Origin: Nocardia jiangxiensis NBRC 101359
GTDB taxonomy: Bacteria > Actinomycetota > Actinomycetes > Mycobacteriales > Mycobacteriaceae
Length of the DNA: 64,000 bases
Reading direction: 5' to 3'
Assembly: GCF_000308615.1 (NCBI RefSeq)
Contig: NZ_BAGB01000165.1
Span: 1 to 64,000 of the forward strand
The notes under the pieces were generated by a model. The model searched no databases, was not told the DNA's origin, and worked only from the letters and a program-made list of their open reading frames with translations. Position numbers and translations under genes: made by a program. Below are positions 36,167 to 45,206 of this stretch, piece after piece. Numbering within the stretch: position 1 is the stretch's first letter; each line of letters opens with the position of its first letter.

Positions 36167-37075
36167 ATGCCCAGCCCAGAATCCGATGTGCTGCGGGCTA
36201 AATACTCGGAAATGGCAGACCGGATGGCAGACAACCCCGACATGTCGCTCGCGCAACGACGCGCGATGTTCGAGGAATTGCATGTCATGGCCGTGGAACC
36301 CACTCGGGTGACCTATGAGGAAGTGAAAGCCGGCCCGTGCCGTGCTCTATGGTGCAACCCACTGGACTCGGATAGTGAGCGCGTCCTGTTGTATTCGCAT
36401 GGTGGTGGATTCGTGACGAATTCCGCGGATAGCCACCGCAAGGTGGCTGCTCACTTGGCGAAGGCGGCAGGTGCCCGCGCTCTTGTGCTGGACTACCGGC
36501 GCGCCCCCGAATTTCCTTTTCCGGCACAGATCGAGGATGCGGTCGGAGCCTACCGCTGGCTTCTGGACCAGGGCTTCGCGGCCAATCACATTGCCTCGGT
36601 TGGTGATTCCGCCGGCGGAAACCTGTCGACCGCCGCGGTCCTCGCGATGCGGAACAAGGGCCTACGTCTCCCTGCGGCGATTGTCGCGATCTCACCGGCG
36701 TACGACCTGGAACTCACCGGTTCGACCATTGAGTCGAATCGGGAGAAGGACGCGATCCTTTCGAGGATGCCGTTGGACAAGACGGCAATGTACTTGGGGG
36801 AGAAGGGGTCTGTGAAGGATCCCCTGGCGAACCCGCTGTACGCGAACCTCACGGGATTGCCTCCGATCTACCTGTCCTGTGGCACCGACGAGATGCTCCA
36901 GGACGACGCTGTTCGCTTCGCTGCATTGGCCGAAAAGGCCGGGGTAAGCACGACTCTCGATATCAACGAAGGAATGCAGCACGTGCACGTATATATGGCG
37001 GGCCGGGCTCCCGAGGCCGACGCGACGATCGCTGCGATCGGAGCCTGGTTGCGACCCCTGCTCCAGCTCAACTGA
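36167..37075 (+). CDS. Alpha/beta hydrolase, hormone-sensitive-lipase family, copy 2
   Basis: A 302-residue HSL-type esterase, paralogous over its whole length to 6086-6997. It has SHGGGF for the oxyanion hole, GDSAGGN with the nucleophile serine, and MQHVHVYM with the histidine. Of two adjacent ATGs, 36167 is better spaced from AAGGAGG (36154-36160) and matches the N-terminus of copy 1. The BVMO gene follows 46 bases later, as in block A, supporting a BVMO-esterase pair that turns a ketone into acid plus alcohol. Confidence 0.85.
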   Translation: MPSPESDVLRAKYSEMADRMADNPDMSLAQRRAMFEELHVMAVEPTRVTYEEVKAGPCRALWCNPLDSDSERVLLYSHGGGFVTNSADSHRKVAAHLAKAAGARALVLDYRRAPEFPFPAQIEDAVGAYRWLLDQGFAANHIASVGDSAGGNLSTAAVLAMRNKGLRLPAAIVAISPAYDLELTGSTIESNREKDAILSRMPLDKTAMYLGEKGSVKDPLANPLYANLTGLPPIYLSCGTDEMLQDDAVRFAALAEKAGVSTTLDINEGMQHVHVYMAGRAPEADATIAAIGAWLRPLLQLN

Positions 37076-37121
37076 CGCCGGTTTGACACCGGTACGTCCA
37101 AGTATTGAAAGGTAAGAAGAG

Positions 37122-38759
37122 ATGTCTGATCACAGCGATGTGAGGACTGCCGCCACCAGCGATACCGCAGTCGATTTTGATGCCATTATCGTGGGGGCCG
37201 GTTTCGCCGGCATCCGCACCCTCTACGAACTTCGTGAACGCGGCCTGACCGCTCTAGTGATCGAAGCGGCTTCCGACATCGGCGGTACCTGGTTCTGGAA
37301 TCGGTACCCCGGCGCCCGGACCGACAGCGAGGCGTGGGTCTACGCATACTGCTTCTCCAAAGACCTGATGAACGAGTGGAACTGGAGCGAGCGCTATCCG
37401 AGCCAGCCTGAAGTGGAACGGTACTTGCGTCTTGTGGTCGACAAATTCGACATGCGCAAAGATATGATGCTCAACACTCATATCGAGTCTGCGGTATTCG
37501 ATGAGGGCTCCGAAACCTGGGTTGTCAGCATCGAAGGCGGCGCGCAAATTCGGTCGAGGTTTATCGTTACCGGTCTGGGGCACCTTTCGAAGCCGTATCG
37601 GCCGCCGTTCCCGTCGCTCGAGAGTTTCCGGGGTGAGTGGTACCAGACCTCACGGTACCCGAGCGAAGGCGTCGACTTCACCGGTAAGCGTGTCGCCGTG
37701 ATCGGCACCGGTGCGACCGGTGTGCAGCTCACTCCGCTCGTTGCCGAGACGGCCGCGCACGTGACGGTCTTCCAGCGCACACCGAACTGGGTCCTCCCCG
37801 CGCGCAACCACCCACTGGACGATGCCGCATGGCGCGAAATTCGCGCCGACTACGACGGCATCTGGCAGAAGGTCTTCAGTCAGAACTTCGCGCTGCCCTA
37901 TGGTTCGGCTCATCGCGTCGCGGCCGATGTCTCTGCGCAGGAGCAGCAGGCGATTCTTGAACATGGGTACGAGATCGGTCACTTCCAGTTCTTGTTCGAG
38001 ACGTTCGACGACATCCTGACCGATGAGACGACCAACGAGCTGGTGTGCGACTTCCTTCGGAGCAAGATCCGGGAGACGGTCAAGGATCCCGCCACCGCCG
38101 AGATCCTGTGCCCTAAGTATCCGCTGCTTGCCAAGCGTCCCCCGCTGGGGCACTTCTACTACGAGGCGTTCAACCGGGACAATGTCAGCCTTGTCGACGT
38201 GTCGGACAACCCGCTGGTTGATGTCACCGAGGGAGGGCTGCGTACCGCCGACGCCGAGTACGAGGCCGATATCATCGTCTTTGCGACGGGCTTCGATGCG
38301 GTGACCGGCGCCTATCTGACTCTGGACATCGTCGGACGTGACGGCGTGCATCTGCACGACAAATGGAAAGACGGGCCGCGGACCAACCTCGGTGAGATGG
38401 TCGATGGGTTCCCGAACCTGTTCCTCGCGAGCGGCCCGCATCAGCCGTTCGCAAATATCCCGGCGGTCATCGACCGGTCTGTCCGCTGGATCGGCCGGGC
38501 GATCACCCAATTGCTGGAAGACAAGCAGACGATCATCGAAGCCGACGTGGATGCTGTCGACAAGTGGACCGATCTCATGCCGGAGTTGCTGGCGAGGACG
38601 ATTTTCGCGAAGGGGATGGGCGTCCATGCATGGCACCTCGGTAGCAACATCCCGGGCAAACCGGTGGTGGTGATGGCCTACCACGGCGGAGCCAACAATT
38701 ACTTCGCAGCTTTGGACGACGAGGCGGAAGCTGGCTTCCCGGGCTTCATCCGGCGGTGA
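37122..38759 (+). CDS. Baeyer-Villiger-type flavin monooxygenase, intact copy
   Basis: A 545-residue FAD/NADPH monooxygenase of BVMO type, which inserts oxygen next to a ketone. The FAD loop GAGFAG is at residues 25-30, GTWFWNRYPGARTD at 55-68, and the NADPH loop GTGATG at 195-200. The BVMO fingerprint (F-x-G-x-x-x-H-x-x-x-W-P) is recognisable at 169-180 but reads FRGEWYQTSRYP, with Gln175 in place of histidine and Tyr in place of Trp. The broken copy at 7053-8691 has the same glutamine. The C-terminus (GANNYFAALDDEAEAGFPGF) is normal. Overall similarity is to aryl- or cyclo-ketone BVMOs; substrate unknown. Confidence 0.85.
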   Translation: MSDHSDVRTAATSDTAVDFDAIIVGAGFAGIRTLYELRERGLTALVIEAASDIGGTWFWNRYPGARTDSEAWVYAYCFSKDLMNEWNWSERYPSQPEVERYLRLVVDKFDMRKDMMLNTHIESAVFDEGSETWVVSIEGGAQIRSRFIVTGLGHLSKPYRPPFPSLESFRGEWYQTSRYPSEGVDFTGKRVAVIGTGATGVQLTPLVAETAAHVTVFQRTPNWVLPARNHPLDDAAWREIRADYDGIWQKVFSQNFALPYGSAHRVAADVSAQEQQAILEHGYEIGHFQFLFETFDDILTDETTNELVCDFLRSKIRETVKDPATAEILCPKYPLLAKRPPLGHFYYEAFNRDNVSLVDVSDNPLVDVTEGGLRTADAEYEADIIVFATGFDAVTGAYLTLDIVGRDGVHLHDKWKDGPRTNLGEMVDGFPNLFLASGPHQPFANIPAVIDRSVRWIGRAITQLLEDKQTIIEADVDAVDKWTDLMPELLARTIFAKGMGVHAWHLGSNIPGKPVVVMAYHGGANNYFAALDDEAEAGFPGFIRR

Positions 38760-38766
38760 TGTGCCC

Positions 38767-40296
38767 ATGAATTTCCTCAATGTGATCGAGCGCGTCGCGC
38801 GGCGCCGAGGCGACGCCCTCGCACTGCGCTGCGGCGACACCGAGCTGGACTATCGCGCCCTGGTCGACATCGCTGCGGCATTTGCCGGGCATTTGGTTCG
38901 TAACGGATTGCGGCCCGGCGACCGTGTGGGCTTCTTCATGCACAACGAACCGGAGTATCTGCCGGCATTGTTGGGCGTGTGGAAGGCCGGCGGTGTTGCG
39001 GTCCCGCTGAACTACATGTACACGGCGTCAGCTCTGGCCCACGCGGTGCAGGATTCGGGATCGTCGTGGTTGGTGACGCTCGGCTCCGATGCGGAGCGCC
39101 TGCTCGAGGGCATGGACTCGGTCGCAGCTGACCACGTAGTCACCGTCGGTCCCGACGGCGGTGCGGTGGGCGTGCCCTTCGGCGATGTCATCGTGGGTGA
39201 CTGGCTGGGCGAGACCATCCCCCGTCTAGATGCCGATGATGCGATGTTGATGTATACGAGCGGATCGACCGGCGTACCCAAAGGCGTTCGATTGACGCAT
39301 CGCAACGTTGCGGCAGAATGTGAGGCGGTTCTCGACCTGTGGAACCTCGGACCGGGCGATCATGGTCTTGTCGCGACGCCGCTGTTTCATGTCGGAGGAT
39401 TGTGTTGGGCCACTCTGCCGTTGTTTGTCGCGGGAGGTAGCGTCACACTCCGGCGTTGGAACGTGGCTCGATGGCTCGACGATGCTGAGGAATTGCGACC
39501 GACGGTAGCCACTCTCGTACCTACGATGATGATCGACATCGTGAACCACTTGGGAGTCAACCACCGTGGCTTGGACTCGCTCCGAATCTGTGGCATCGGC
39601 GGGTCTGCCTTGCCAGAGGCTCGATTGCATGAATTCACAGAGGCGGTCGGAATTACACCGGTCAATGCCTACGGTCAGACAGAACAGAGTGGTCTGGCCA
39701 TTACCCAGCGGCTTGACCGGCCACGTCAGGACGGTTCGATGGGGAGGCCGCTGGAGCAGATTGTCGAGTGGCGGATCATTGACGCGATGACCCTCGCGCC
39801 GGTTGCCCCCGGCGATGTGGGCGAGCTCCAAGTGCGTGGTGACGCGGTGGCGGCGGGCTATTGGCGGCTTCCGGAGGTCGAGAAGGACCGGTTCATCGAC
39901 GGCTGGTTCCGGACCGGCGACTTGGTCCGCCAAGGGGTCGGTGGCGACCTGTATTACGTCGAGCGCATGGACGACATGATCATCAGCGGTGGCGAGAACG
40001 TCTATCCGCAGATGGTCGAAGGACACCTGCAGGAGTGCCCATTGATCGCTGAGGTCGCGGTGATCGGAACGCCGCACGAACGATTCACACAGCAGGTTAC
40101 CGCGATCGTGGTGCCCAGCCGACCGGATGTGACGGTTGCGGACATCGGCGACTTCTGCAGCGGCCATGCCGATCTGCAGGGGCTCCACCGGCCTCGTCGG
40201 ATCGAGATCGTCTCGGAAATTCCACGGACGGGCAGCAACAAGGTGGACCGACCAGCTCTGAAGGCTCGATTCGGAGCGCCGATCCCAGCCTCCTGA
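38767..40296 (+). CDS. Acyl-CoA synthetase (AMP-forming)
   Basis: A 509-residue ANL-superfamily ligase that activates a carboxylic acid through an acyl-adenylate. The P-loop-like YTSGSTGVPKG is at about residues 163-173, the A5-type motif NAYGQTEQSG at about 300-309, and GWFRTGDLV with the hinge ERMDDMIISGGENVYP follow; the catalytic lysine is in TGSNKVDRPAL near the end. I use ATG 38767; GTG 38761, just after the BVMO stop, is equally possible. It may activate the acid released by the hydrolase. Confidence 0.85.
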   Translation: MNFLNVIERVARRRGDALALRCGDTELDYRALVDIAAAFAGHLVRNGLRPGDRVGFFMHNEPEYLPALLGVWKAGGVAVPLNYMYTASALAHAVQDSGSSWLVTLGSDAERLLEGMDSVAADHVVTVGPDGGAVGVPFGDVIVGDWLGETIPRLDADDAMLMYTSGSTGVPKGVRLTHRNVAAECEAVLDLWNLGPGDHGLVATPLFHVGGLCWATLPLFVAGGSVTLRRWNVARWLDDAEELRPTVATLVPTMMIDIVNHLGVNHRGLDSLRICGIGGSALPEARLHEFTEAVGITPVNAYGQTEQSGLAITQRLDRPRQDGSMGRPLEQIVEWRIIDAMTLAPVAPGDVGELQVRGDAVAAGYWRLPEVEKDRFIDGWFRTGDLVRQGVGGDLYYVERMDDMIISGGENVYPQMVEGHLQECPLIAEVAVIGTPHERFTQQVTAIVVPSRPDVTVADIGDFCSGHADLQGLHRPRRIEIVSEIPRTGSNKVDRPALKARFGAPIPAS

Positions 40297-40522
40297 CAAG
40301 TTGGGACCACTTCACCGCCGAGACGAGCTTGCTCGGATCGGCATCGCCATGGCGGCGGATTCGGTGGCCCGCCGCCATGGTGTCCCAAGAGCATCGGGGA
40401 GTAGGACACACAAATCTCGGTCCTGAGAAGCCCTGGGCTGCACGATATTTCAGTCGCGGTGAGCTCACCGCTATCGGCACCGCTGTGGCGATGCGCTATT
40501 GGAGAATGACAAGGAGCGACGA

Positions 40523-42022
40523 ATGGGTGTCCGAACCGCAGAGCAGTACCGAAAGGGCCTGATCGACGACCGTACGATCGTCTACCGCGGCCGCCGGGTG
40601 ATCGATGTTGAACAGGAGCCGGATATCCGGTCAGCCACCGACCGGTGCGCACTGTGTTTCTCGATCGCCGCCGACCGTCCCGCTCTCGCTATCCGGGACG
40701 GCTATTCGGCTTTCTACCATCTTCCTCGGTCGCGCGAGGATCTCATTGCCAGAAGCGAGTTGCTTCAAGAGATCTCACGTCGGGGTGCGGGCGCGATTGT
40801 GCTCAAGGAGGTTGGCAGCGACGCTTTGTTCGCACTCCTGCGGACGTGCGAGGGGGAGGGACTCGATCGGATTCGTGCCTTCTACCAGCGCTGCTTGGAC
40901 GATGACCTCGCTCTCGCGGTGGCTCAAACCGATGTGAAGGGGAACCGCTCGCTGACTCCATCGCAGCAGGCCGACCCCGACCTGTATCTGCGAATCGTTG
41001 CGTCAGACGCCGACTCGATCACTGTACGCGGCGCCAAGGCACAAACGACGTACTCGCCGAACGCAGATGAGATCGTAGTGCTCCCAACTCGGGCGATGGG
41101 GCGTGACGACGCGGACTACGCTGTCTCCTTTGCGATCCCGCCTGCCACCCCGGGACTGACCCTCTATGTTTCGCCGTACTCGGCCGGTCAGCGAAATGAG
41201 TTTGAATTTCCGCTCTCCAGCAGACACCGGATGCTCGAGTCGTTGACGGTCTTCGATGATGTTCGGATCCCACGCGAACGTGTCTTCATGGAGCGACAGT
41301 GGGAGATGGCCGGCCCACTGACCTTGGCATTTGTCGACTTTCATCGCCATACGGCCATCAACTACAAGTTGCCCTTTCTCGACCTGATGCTCGGAGCAGC
41401 GAACCTGGTGGCGGATGCGAATGGCATCAGCCATGCTGGCCATGTTCGTGACAAGTTGGCCCGGATGGTCGCATGGACCGAGACCGTCCGCGGACTTGCG
41501 GAACTGTCGAACATCCGTGCTTTGCCCGACGACCGCGGCGTCTGGAGGCCGGACCCGCTCGTGGTGAACTTGGCGAAGTACACGTTCGCTCATGGTTACC
41601 CAGAGGCTGCCGCCACATTGGTGGATCTCGCGGGTGGGCTGTTGGTTACGGGTCCAGGGGCAGAGGACTGGGCTGACCCCAGTATTCGGCCGGTGCTCGA
41701 AAAGTACTACGCCGGCGCCGTTCCCGGCGAGCGACGGTTGCGTATCGCCAATCTGGTCGCAGATCTCACGGTGCGTGACTACGGCGGCTACCAAACATCT
41801 CTCAACAGCCATGCGGAGGGCTCGTTGGAGGCGGAGAAAATGCAGATGATCAGGTCTTTCGATCCTGGTTCCGCAATGCGGTACGCCGAAGAACTTGCTG
41901 GCCTCGTGGCAGTTGACCGCACCGTGGCCGACGGAGTCGGCCACGGTCGCAGCGGTGAGGAGGACTGGCCGAGCGTGGACCGGCTTGGCTGTCTACCGCT
42001 CGATTGGAGCGAAGACAGATAG
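40523..42022 (+). CDS. HpaB-family flavin-dependent hydroxylase
   Basis: A 499-residue member of the 4-hydroxyphenylacetate 3-monooxygenase large-component family, which hydroxylates phenols ortho using free FADH2. The typical start (MGVRTAEQYRKGLIDDRTIV) and the central VFDDVRIPRERVFM are present. ATG 40523 has AAGGAG at 40511-40516. The family also contains 4-hydroxybutyryl-CoA dehydratases, but their iron-sulfur cysteine pattern is not apparent. The expected flavin reductase (HpaC type) is not in this window and must be encoded elsewhere if this is a hydroxylase. Confidence 0.8.
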   Translation: MGVRTAEQYRKGLIDDRTIVYRGRRVIDVEQEPDIRSATDRCALCFSIAADRPALAIRDGYSAFYHLPRSREDLIARSELLQEISRRGAGAIVLKEVGSDALFALLRTCEGEGLDRIRAFYQRCLDDDLALAVAQTDVKGNRSLTPSQQADPDLYLRIVASDADSITVRGAKAQTTYSPNADEIVVLPTRAMGRDDADYAVSFAIPPATPGLTLYVSPYSAGQRNEFEFPLSSRHRMLESLTVFDDVRIPRERVFMERQWEMAGPLTLAFVDFHRHTAINYKLPFLDLMLGAANLVADANGISHAGHVRDKLARMVAWTETVRGLAELSNIRALPDDRGVWRPDPLVVNLAKYTFAHGYPEAAATLVDLAGGLLVTGPGAEDWADPSIRPVLEKYYAGAVPGERRLRIANLVADLTVRDYGGYQTSLNSHAEGSLEAEKMQMIRSFDPGSAMRYAEELAGLVAVDRTVADGVGHGRSGEEDWPSVDRLGCLPLDWSEDR

Positions 42023-42068
42023 ACCGGCAGACCTGCTGGCTAGCTCGAGCGCGTCGACGGAAGGAGCT

Positions 42069-42098
42069 TTGACGCTCCCAATATTCGTACGTTATAGT
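42069..42098 (+). promoter_or_regulatory. Promoter of the BKACE operon in block B
   Basis: TTGACG (42069-42074) and TATAGT (42093-42098) are spaced by 18 bases and overlap the GntR-type operator at 42095-42113. Confidence 0.5.
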
Positions 42099-42113
42099 AT
42101 GTCAGACAAAGTA
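42095..42113. promoter_or_regulatory. GntR operator 2, before the BKACE operon
   Basis: TAGTATGTCAGACAAAGTA matches the perfect palindrome in front of the GntR gene at 17 of 19 positions. It covers the -10 region of the promoter for 42229-47044, so these genes should be repressed by the GntR protein at 30693-31361. Confidence 0.7.
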
Positions 42114-42228
42114 CAATAGTCGGCGGCCCGTCTGGGCTGTCCGGTCCGCAGGGCGTCGGTCTGCGCTCCATGCTTCGGCTTGCTTTCAGGGGCGAGTTGT
42201 TCAGAATCGAATCTCAGGGAGAGAGCAC

Positions 42229-43149
42229 ATGGCAGAGAAGCCTTTGGTGATTGTCGCGGCGGTGAACGGCGGTGCCCAGCAGAGCCGCGATGGGGCGATT
42301 GTTCCGGTGACCACGGAAGAGATCGTGGAGGAGGCTGTTCGGTGCGAGGAGGCCGGTGCCACCGTCCTGCATTTCCACGGCCGTAATTCCGAGGGGAGAA
42401 ACACGGGCGATCCGGCCGTTTATGCAGAGATCATCCGCCAGGTGCGGCAGAAGACGAAACTGCTCATCCAGTGCACGAACGGAATCGGATACCGAATCGA
42501 TCCGACCACCGGCGAGCATGTGTTCCCGCCCGATGCGGAGCGGCTCGCTCTTCTCAATCTCGATCCGACTCCTGATTACTACGGTGCGATGACGGTGTCG
42601 ATCGACTTCTACGATCCTGACGGTGGTTTTCCGCAGGAGGCGTCGTTCCGCAACTCCGGTCGGTTCCTCAGTGAAACGATCCGAACGGTCTACAGTCGCG
42701 GTTCGGTCATCGAGTTCGAAATCCCGCACATCTCCTCGCTGCACCGACTGCACCGGTATCTGGCTGCCGAGGGAATCGACCCGGCATCGCCCTACATTGC
42801 ACTGCTGATGCCGATCATTCCCTCGTTCGTGCCCGACCACCGGACGTGGCTTCATCTTCAGGACGAGGCCAAGCGGATGTTCCCGAATGCGATTCGCAAC
42901 CACGTCGGGAGTGGTTCAACGGCGTTCGAAGCGGTGGCGTTGGCCCTGGCCGTGGACTTCGAGTGTGTGCGCGTGGGGTTCGAATCGAGCCTGAATCTCG
43001 CCGATGGATCGTTCGCTCGCCACAACTACCAGCAGGTCGCGCAGGCGGTGGAGATCGCGCGGATCTTCGGTCGTCGCCCAGCGACTCCGGATGAAGCTGT
43101 CAAGATCCTGCAACTGGATCGCGGGCCGCAACAGCTCGGCGCCGTCTGA
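42229..43149 (+). CDS. Beta-keto acid cleavage enzyme (BKACE, DUF849), copy 2
   Basis: A 306-residue BKACE paralogous from end to end to 10255-11175, for example GGAQQSRDGAIVP near the N-terminus and VLHFHGRNSEG with the zinc histidines. The zinc glutamate segment reads RVGFESSLNL, with Ser where most members have Asp, and Gln in copy 1. The start is ATG 42229, with AGGGAGAG just upstream. It is the first gene of a GntR-controlled operon and is followed by the aldolase, as in block A. Confidence 0.8.
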   Translation: MAEKPLVIVAAVNGGAQQSRDGAIVPVTTEEIVEEAVRCEEAGATVLHFHGRNSEGRNTGDPAVYAEIIRQVRQKTKLLIQCTNGIGYRIDPTTGEHVFPPDAERLALLNLDPTPDYYGAMTVSIDFYDPDGGFPQEASFRNSGRFLSETIRTVYSRGSVIEFEIPHISSLHRLHRYLAAEGIDPASPYIALLMPIIPSFVPDHRTWLHLQDEAKRMFPNAIRNHVGSGSTAFEAVALALAVDFECVRVGFESSLNLADGSFARHNYQQVAQAVEIARIFGRRPATPDEAVKILQLDRGPQQLGAV

Positions 43150-43276
43150 CTTCGCTTCTTCGAGAAATCGCCTGGTCCGGTGACCGTTCGACAGACGGTA
43201 CTTGTTGAATCCTGCCCGTCGGTGATCGACCCGAGTATCGGGATTTGCCTGAAGTTGATATCTATAAGGAGTCCCT

Positions 43277-43978
43277 GTGACCGACATCGACCAGCTCCGT
43301 AACGAACTTGTGATGGCCAACCACGTGCTGGCGGCTCTGGGAATCGCCGATGGCTGGGGGCACGTGAGTGTTCGCGTGCCGGACAGGCCGGATCGGTTTT
43401 TGATTGCTCGTGGTCTGGCGCCGGCCATTGTGACGCCGGCGGATCTGTTGGAGGCAGAGGTCGCTACCGGCGAAACCGTCAATGGTGAGCGGACCTATCT
43501 CGAAAGGCATATCCACTCCGGCATCTACCGTGCCCGGCCGGAGGTCAATGCAGTTGTACACAGCCATTCCACGGACCTGATTCCGTTCACTGTGACGGAT
43601 ACCGAACTGCTGCCTGTATTGCACGCGAGTGCCTTCCTGGGCGATGGCGCACCTCGTTTCGAGATCGATGGTCAACCGACCGGCGTCTTGGTCGAAACAT
43701 CGGCTGTTGGTGATGCACTCGCGGCATCGCTGGGGACGGCGCCATTGGTGCTCATGCGAGCCCACGGTGTCTCGGTTGTCGGGGCATCGCTGCGGCAGGC
43801 GGTTTATCGCTCGTTCTACGCACGCGAGAATGCGAACGTCCTGCTCAAAGCACTTGCGCTGGGGGCCGTCAGCTATACACCCAAGGATCAGGCACGTGAG
43901 ATCGCGGCCACGGTCGATACCGTTATCGATCGCGTCTGGGACCTGTGGGTCCGCACCGTGAACGGTGCGGCAGTGTGA
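43277..43978 (+). CDS. Class II aldolase/adducin family protein, copy 2
   Basis: A 233-residue paralog of 11236-11943. Catalytic glutamate (TYLERHIHSG), zinc histidines (VVHSHSTD) and third histidine (MRAHGVSVVG) are conserved. The start is GTG 43277, with AAGGAG at 43266-43271. Conservation of the BKACE-aldolase order in both blocks implies that the two enzymes act in sequence or on the same metabolite. Confidence 0.8.
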   Translation: MTDIDQLRNELVMANHVLAALGIADGWGHVSVRVPDRPDRFLIARGLAPAIVTPADLLEAEVATGETVNGERTYLERHIHSGIYRARPEVNAVVHSHSTDLIPFTVTDTELLPVLHASAFLGDGAPRFEIDGQPTGVLVETSAVGDALAASLGTAPLVLMRAHGVSVVGASLRQAVYRSFYARENANVLLKALALGAVSYTPKDQAREIAATVDTVIDRVWDLWVRTVNGAAV

Positions 43979-44060
43979 TTGCCACGAGCTGTCGCAGCGG
44001 CATCAGCGTTCAGGATGCCCCGTCGTTTTCGTGCGGACTTCGCGAAGAGAGGACGCTGCC

Positions 44061-45206
44061 ATGATTTCCCGAAGGCTGGTTCCGCCGGTCCCGGACGATG
44101 CCGGCCCGTTGCACGCCTTACGTTCAGAGGTCCGCACCTTTCTGTTCGAACAGCGTATGGCGGGGCGAATCACACCTAGAGTCGACTCGTGGGTAACCGG
44201 CTGGGATGAGCAGTTCACCAGGGCGCTGGCTGCGCGGGGCTGGCTCGGAATGACCGTGCCAATCGAGTATGGCGGACATGGTCGTAGCCACCTCGAGCGC
44301 TTCGTGGTGACGGAGGAATTACTTGCCGCCGGTGCACCGGTTGCAGCCCATTGGATTGCAGACCGGCAGATCGTCCCGTCTCTGCTCAAGTACGGCAGCG
44401 AGACGCAGAAACGTAGCTATCTCCCGGCAATTGCCCGGGGTGAATGCTTCTTCGCAATCGGAATGAGCGAGCCCGACTCCGGATCTGATCTGGCCAGCGT
44501 ACGGACGAAGGCAACTCAGGTCGACGGTGGTTGGCAGATCACCGGCACGAAAGTGTGGACGTCCGGCGCGCACCGGGCGGATGCCTTTATCTGCCTTTCG
44601 CGCACCAGCCCCGTGGACCCCTGCCGACGGCACGAAGGCCTTAGTCAGTTCATCGTCGAGCTCAAATCTCCGGGCGTCGATATTCGGCCGATCGTGTCGA
44701 TGAGTGGGCGACACCATTTCAACGAGGTGATCCTCGACGACGTATTCGTCGCCGACGCGATGGTGTTTGGGAGTATCGGTGACGGCTGGCGACAGGTCAC
44801 GTCGGAGCTTGGGTATGAACGTAGTGGACCGGAACGGTTTCTGTCGACGTTCCCGCTACTGGCGAAGACCGCTGAACAGATGTTCCACGGAGCGGTACCC
44901 CGCCATCCTGATCTGGGGCGTTACGTGGCGCGGCTCGCCGGACTTCATCAGATGTCGCTCGCCGTTGCCGGAGCCTTGGAGCGCGGCGAGTCGGCCGACA
45001 CGGCGGCGGCTGTCGTGAAGGTGCTGGGTACGGCAACGGAGGGCGATATTGCCGAGTTCGTCGATCTGCTTACAGAGTTGCCCGAGGACGCGGCGTATCG
45101 CGCTCTTGTCGAGGAATCGGTACTCCAACGCCCAGGGTTCACCCTCCGCGGCGGCACGAACGAGGTTCTGCGCGGAGTGATCGCTCGAGGATTGGGGATG
45201 CGCTGA
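44061..45206 (+). CDS. Acyl-CoA dehydrogenase, subunit A
   Basis: A 381-residue acyl-CoA dehydrogenase with the FAD/substrate motif FFAIGMSEPDSGSDLASVRT (about residues 128-147) and the C-terminal RGGTNEVLRGVIARGLGM. The position of the usual catalytic glutamate (EGT) reads RGGT. ATG 44061 has GAGAGGA upstream. Its stop overlaps the start of a second, shorter dehydrogenase gene. Paired genes of this kind encode heterotetramers in actinobacterial steroid side-chain degradation (ChsE1-ChsE2 type); the same assembly is inferred here. Confidence 0.8.
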   Translation: MISRRLVPPVPDDAGPLHALRSEVRTFLFEQRMAGRITPRVDSWVTGWDEQFTRALAARGWLGMTVPIEYGGHGRSHLERFVVTEELLAAGAPVAAHWIADRQIVPSLLKYGSETQKRSYLPAIARGECFFAIGMSEPDSGSDLASVRTKATQVDGGWQITGTKVWTSGAHRADAFICLSRTSPVDPCRRHEGLSQFIVELKSPGVDIRPIVSMSGRHHFNEVILDDVFVADAMVFGSIGDGWRQVTSELGYERSGPERFLSTFPLLAKTAEQMFHGAVPRHPDLGRYVARLAGLHQMSLAVAGALERGESADTAAAVVKVLGTATEGDIAEFVDLLTELPEDAAYRALVEESVLQRPGFTLRGGTNEVLRGVIARGLGMR

